Shown piece after piece: positions 31,741 to 32,804 of a stretch of DNA of 32,804 nt (its first letter is position 1; each line of letters begins with the position of its first letter). A program made the translations under genes and the position numbers. The stretch spans positions 1 to 32,804 of the forward strand of contig JADRCO010000481.1 in the NCBI GenBank assembly GCA_021464525.1, read 5' to 3'. The notes beneath the pieces are model-generated. The model was not told the DNA's origin. It saw nothing but the letters and a program-made list of their open reading frames with translations, and did not search any database. Source of the stretch: Rhizophagus sp. LPA8_4_AMF (Eukaryota; Glomeromycota; Glomeromycetes; Glomerales; Glomeraceae).

Positions 31741-32804
31741 TAGTTTTACCATTAGATCGTGTAACTCATGTGGTTGATACAGGAGCTCTTTACGTCATTT
31801 ACTAGGTGGTTCTTTTGATCCATTGCTTCATCAGTTCAACTTCTGGTTTTTTTTCCTTTGACGTTAACTTCATTTGATTTTTTCCCATCTGACTTATTTG
31901 TTCAACAAACTGTTTAGTTTGATCATTCAAATAAACTTGTTGGTTATTATTAATATCCATTTCTTTCAGAATATTAGAATTATCTTTGAATCTATTATCA
32001 AGATCAGAAATTGGTTGCTCAGCATTATTAAATCCTGCAGGAATCATGTAATTTTCTCATAAGGTAAATCAAGAATACTGTTGTTATCTACAAGTAACAA
32101 AATAATTAGCTGTTAGTTGTATAAACACTAATAAAAAATTCTTAAATTAATATTATTTTCATCTAATGTAAAAATTGGCTGAAATTTATTTCTTCTCAAA
32201 AATTTTTATAAAAGAAAATCATCATCGTAAAGCACAATTACTATGTTTTAATATGAACATATAATAATAATAATTATATATTAAAACCTGCTTGCAGTAT
32301 TAACTACTATAGCTTGAGAATCAACATTTTCGCCAGAAATTTCCGTGTTTCTTGACTTGTGGATTTAATAGCCAATTGTGGAAAATTTGAAGATGGACTT
32401 TTTGGAATGAATGGTGCTAATCTGGAAAATTTAGGATTAATTGGTGTTACTGGTACATGTTTATAAGAGTTGGTCATCCCTCCTGTAGAACCTTTGCATA
32501 ATTTTAATTGACGTTGACATTCAACTTCTGCATCAATTATATTATGTATTTGAATGGCCTAAAATAAAAATTTATAATTTTGTTATAATTAGTAATAGAA
32601 TTTGTAAAAACTGAATATTACTAAAAAAAAATACCTCATTACTGCACCATGGTATTGATTGAACAATATGTTTCTACTGAATTTTGGCTTTGTGCTTCAT
32701 CTTCGCTAATCTCAGGTGACATTAAGTCTCATGAGAATAATACTCTAAATTCTTTTATTGGATGTCTTAATACTTCTGTATTAAGTGCACTAATAGCATC
32801 TTTT
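31741..32804 (-). pseudogene. Unrecognised frameshifted gene, 5' end outside window
   Basis: Coding-like minus-strand pieces: DAISALNTEVLRHPIKEFRV then LFS-stop-DLMSPEISEDEAQ (32804 to about 32680); FNQYHGAVM before a donor; after a TTTTAG acceptor an exon at about 32559 starting AIQIHNIIDAEVECQRQLKL; then EISGENVDSQAIVVNTAS in another frame. After an intron follow NNSILDLPYEK, MIPAGFNNAEQPISDLDN (from 32047), and a charged coiled-coil-like stretch (NDQTKQFVEQISQMGKNQMK). A last piece, RKELLYQPHELHDLMVKL, ends at a GTAAGC donor (31739-31740) and is preceded by a TGA. At least four frame changes and two TGA codons at possible tryptophan positions are needed. No family was recognised, and the true gene continues beyond the window. 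Confidence 0.4.

Noticed and set aside
1..32804. Mitochondrial or prokaryotic origin because of high AT content
   Set aside because: Many spliceosomal-type introns, nuclear protein families and transposon remnants show nuclear fungal DNA.
1..32804. tRNA, rRNA or CRISPR arrays
   Set aside because: No B-box-like GGTTCGA context with a cloverleaf, no rRNA text and no regularly spaced repeats were seen.

Overview
The window is nuclear DNA from a eukaryote, most likely an arbuscular mycorrhizal fungus (Glomeromycotina, Rhizophagus-like). The sequence is strongly AT-rich and the genes are split by many short introns (about 60-100 nt, GT...AG, usually ending TTTAG or ATAG). The gene content also fits: a TRP-like ion-transport protein of an expanded family, Myb/SANT trihelix proteins, a decayed kinase of the 'YGISQNP' type, a TLDc remnant, a YABBY-like mini HMG protein and a fungal SCT1/GPT2 acyltransferase. 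No tRNA, rRNA or CRISPR array was seen. Exon joins were worked out by hand from splice motifs and reading frame.

Layout. 1-3043 (+): 3' part of a six-helix ion-transport protein, six exons including a 25-nt microexon, cut by the window start. 4744-5678 (-): a small protein with two Myb/SANT domains made by tandem exon duplication. 6398-6980 (-): a dead Myb/SANT gene. 8009-9318 and 11885-13186 (-): two tandem paralogues of a short CAX-type cation/proton exchanger, each five exons and 334 aa, both with an altered second GNxxE motif. 13800-14130 (-): a protein-kinase remnant. 15507-15773: a 267-bp MITE with TAA target duplications. 16220-16361: another inverted-repeat element. 16595-16700: a hairpin-rich repeat. 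17440-20290 (-): a degraded non-LTR-like retroelement.

20618-21620 (+): a 205-aa four-helix membrane protein with a Cys-repeat loop. 22734-22925 (+): a 63-aa YABBY/HMG-like protein. 23747-26553 (-): a complete nine-exon, 692-aa glycerol-3-phosphate/DHAP acyltransferase (SCT1/GPT2 type), convergent with the YABBY-like gene, with a perfect 11-bp hairpin between their 3' ends. 26554-30778: a long gap with no gene seen. 30779-31300 (-): a frameshifted TLDc remnant. 31741-32804 (-): an unrecognised frameshifted gene running off the window end.

The genes do not form a pathway. The intact ones are a membrane channel, two exchanger-like proteins, a small membrane protein, a DNA-binding mini protein and the first enzyme of glycerolipid synthesis. 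Between them lies a graveyard of family-expansion genes and transposon debris, typical of the dynamic parts of such genomes. The most distinctive observations are the paired CAX paralogues with a conserved altered ion-site motif, the SANT exon duplication, and stop codons sitting where tryptophan is expected in several pseudogenes.
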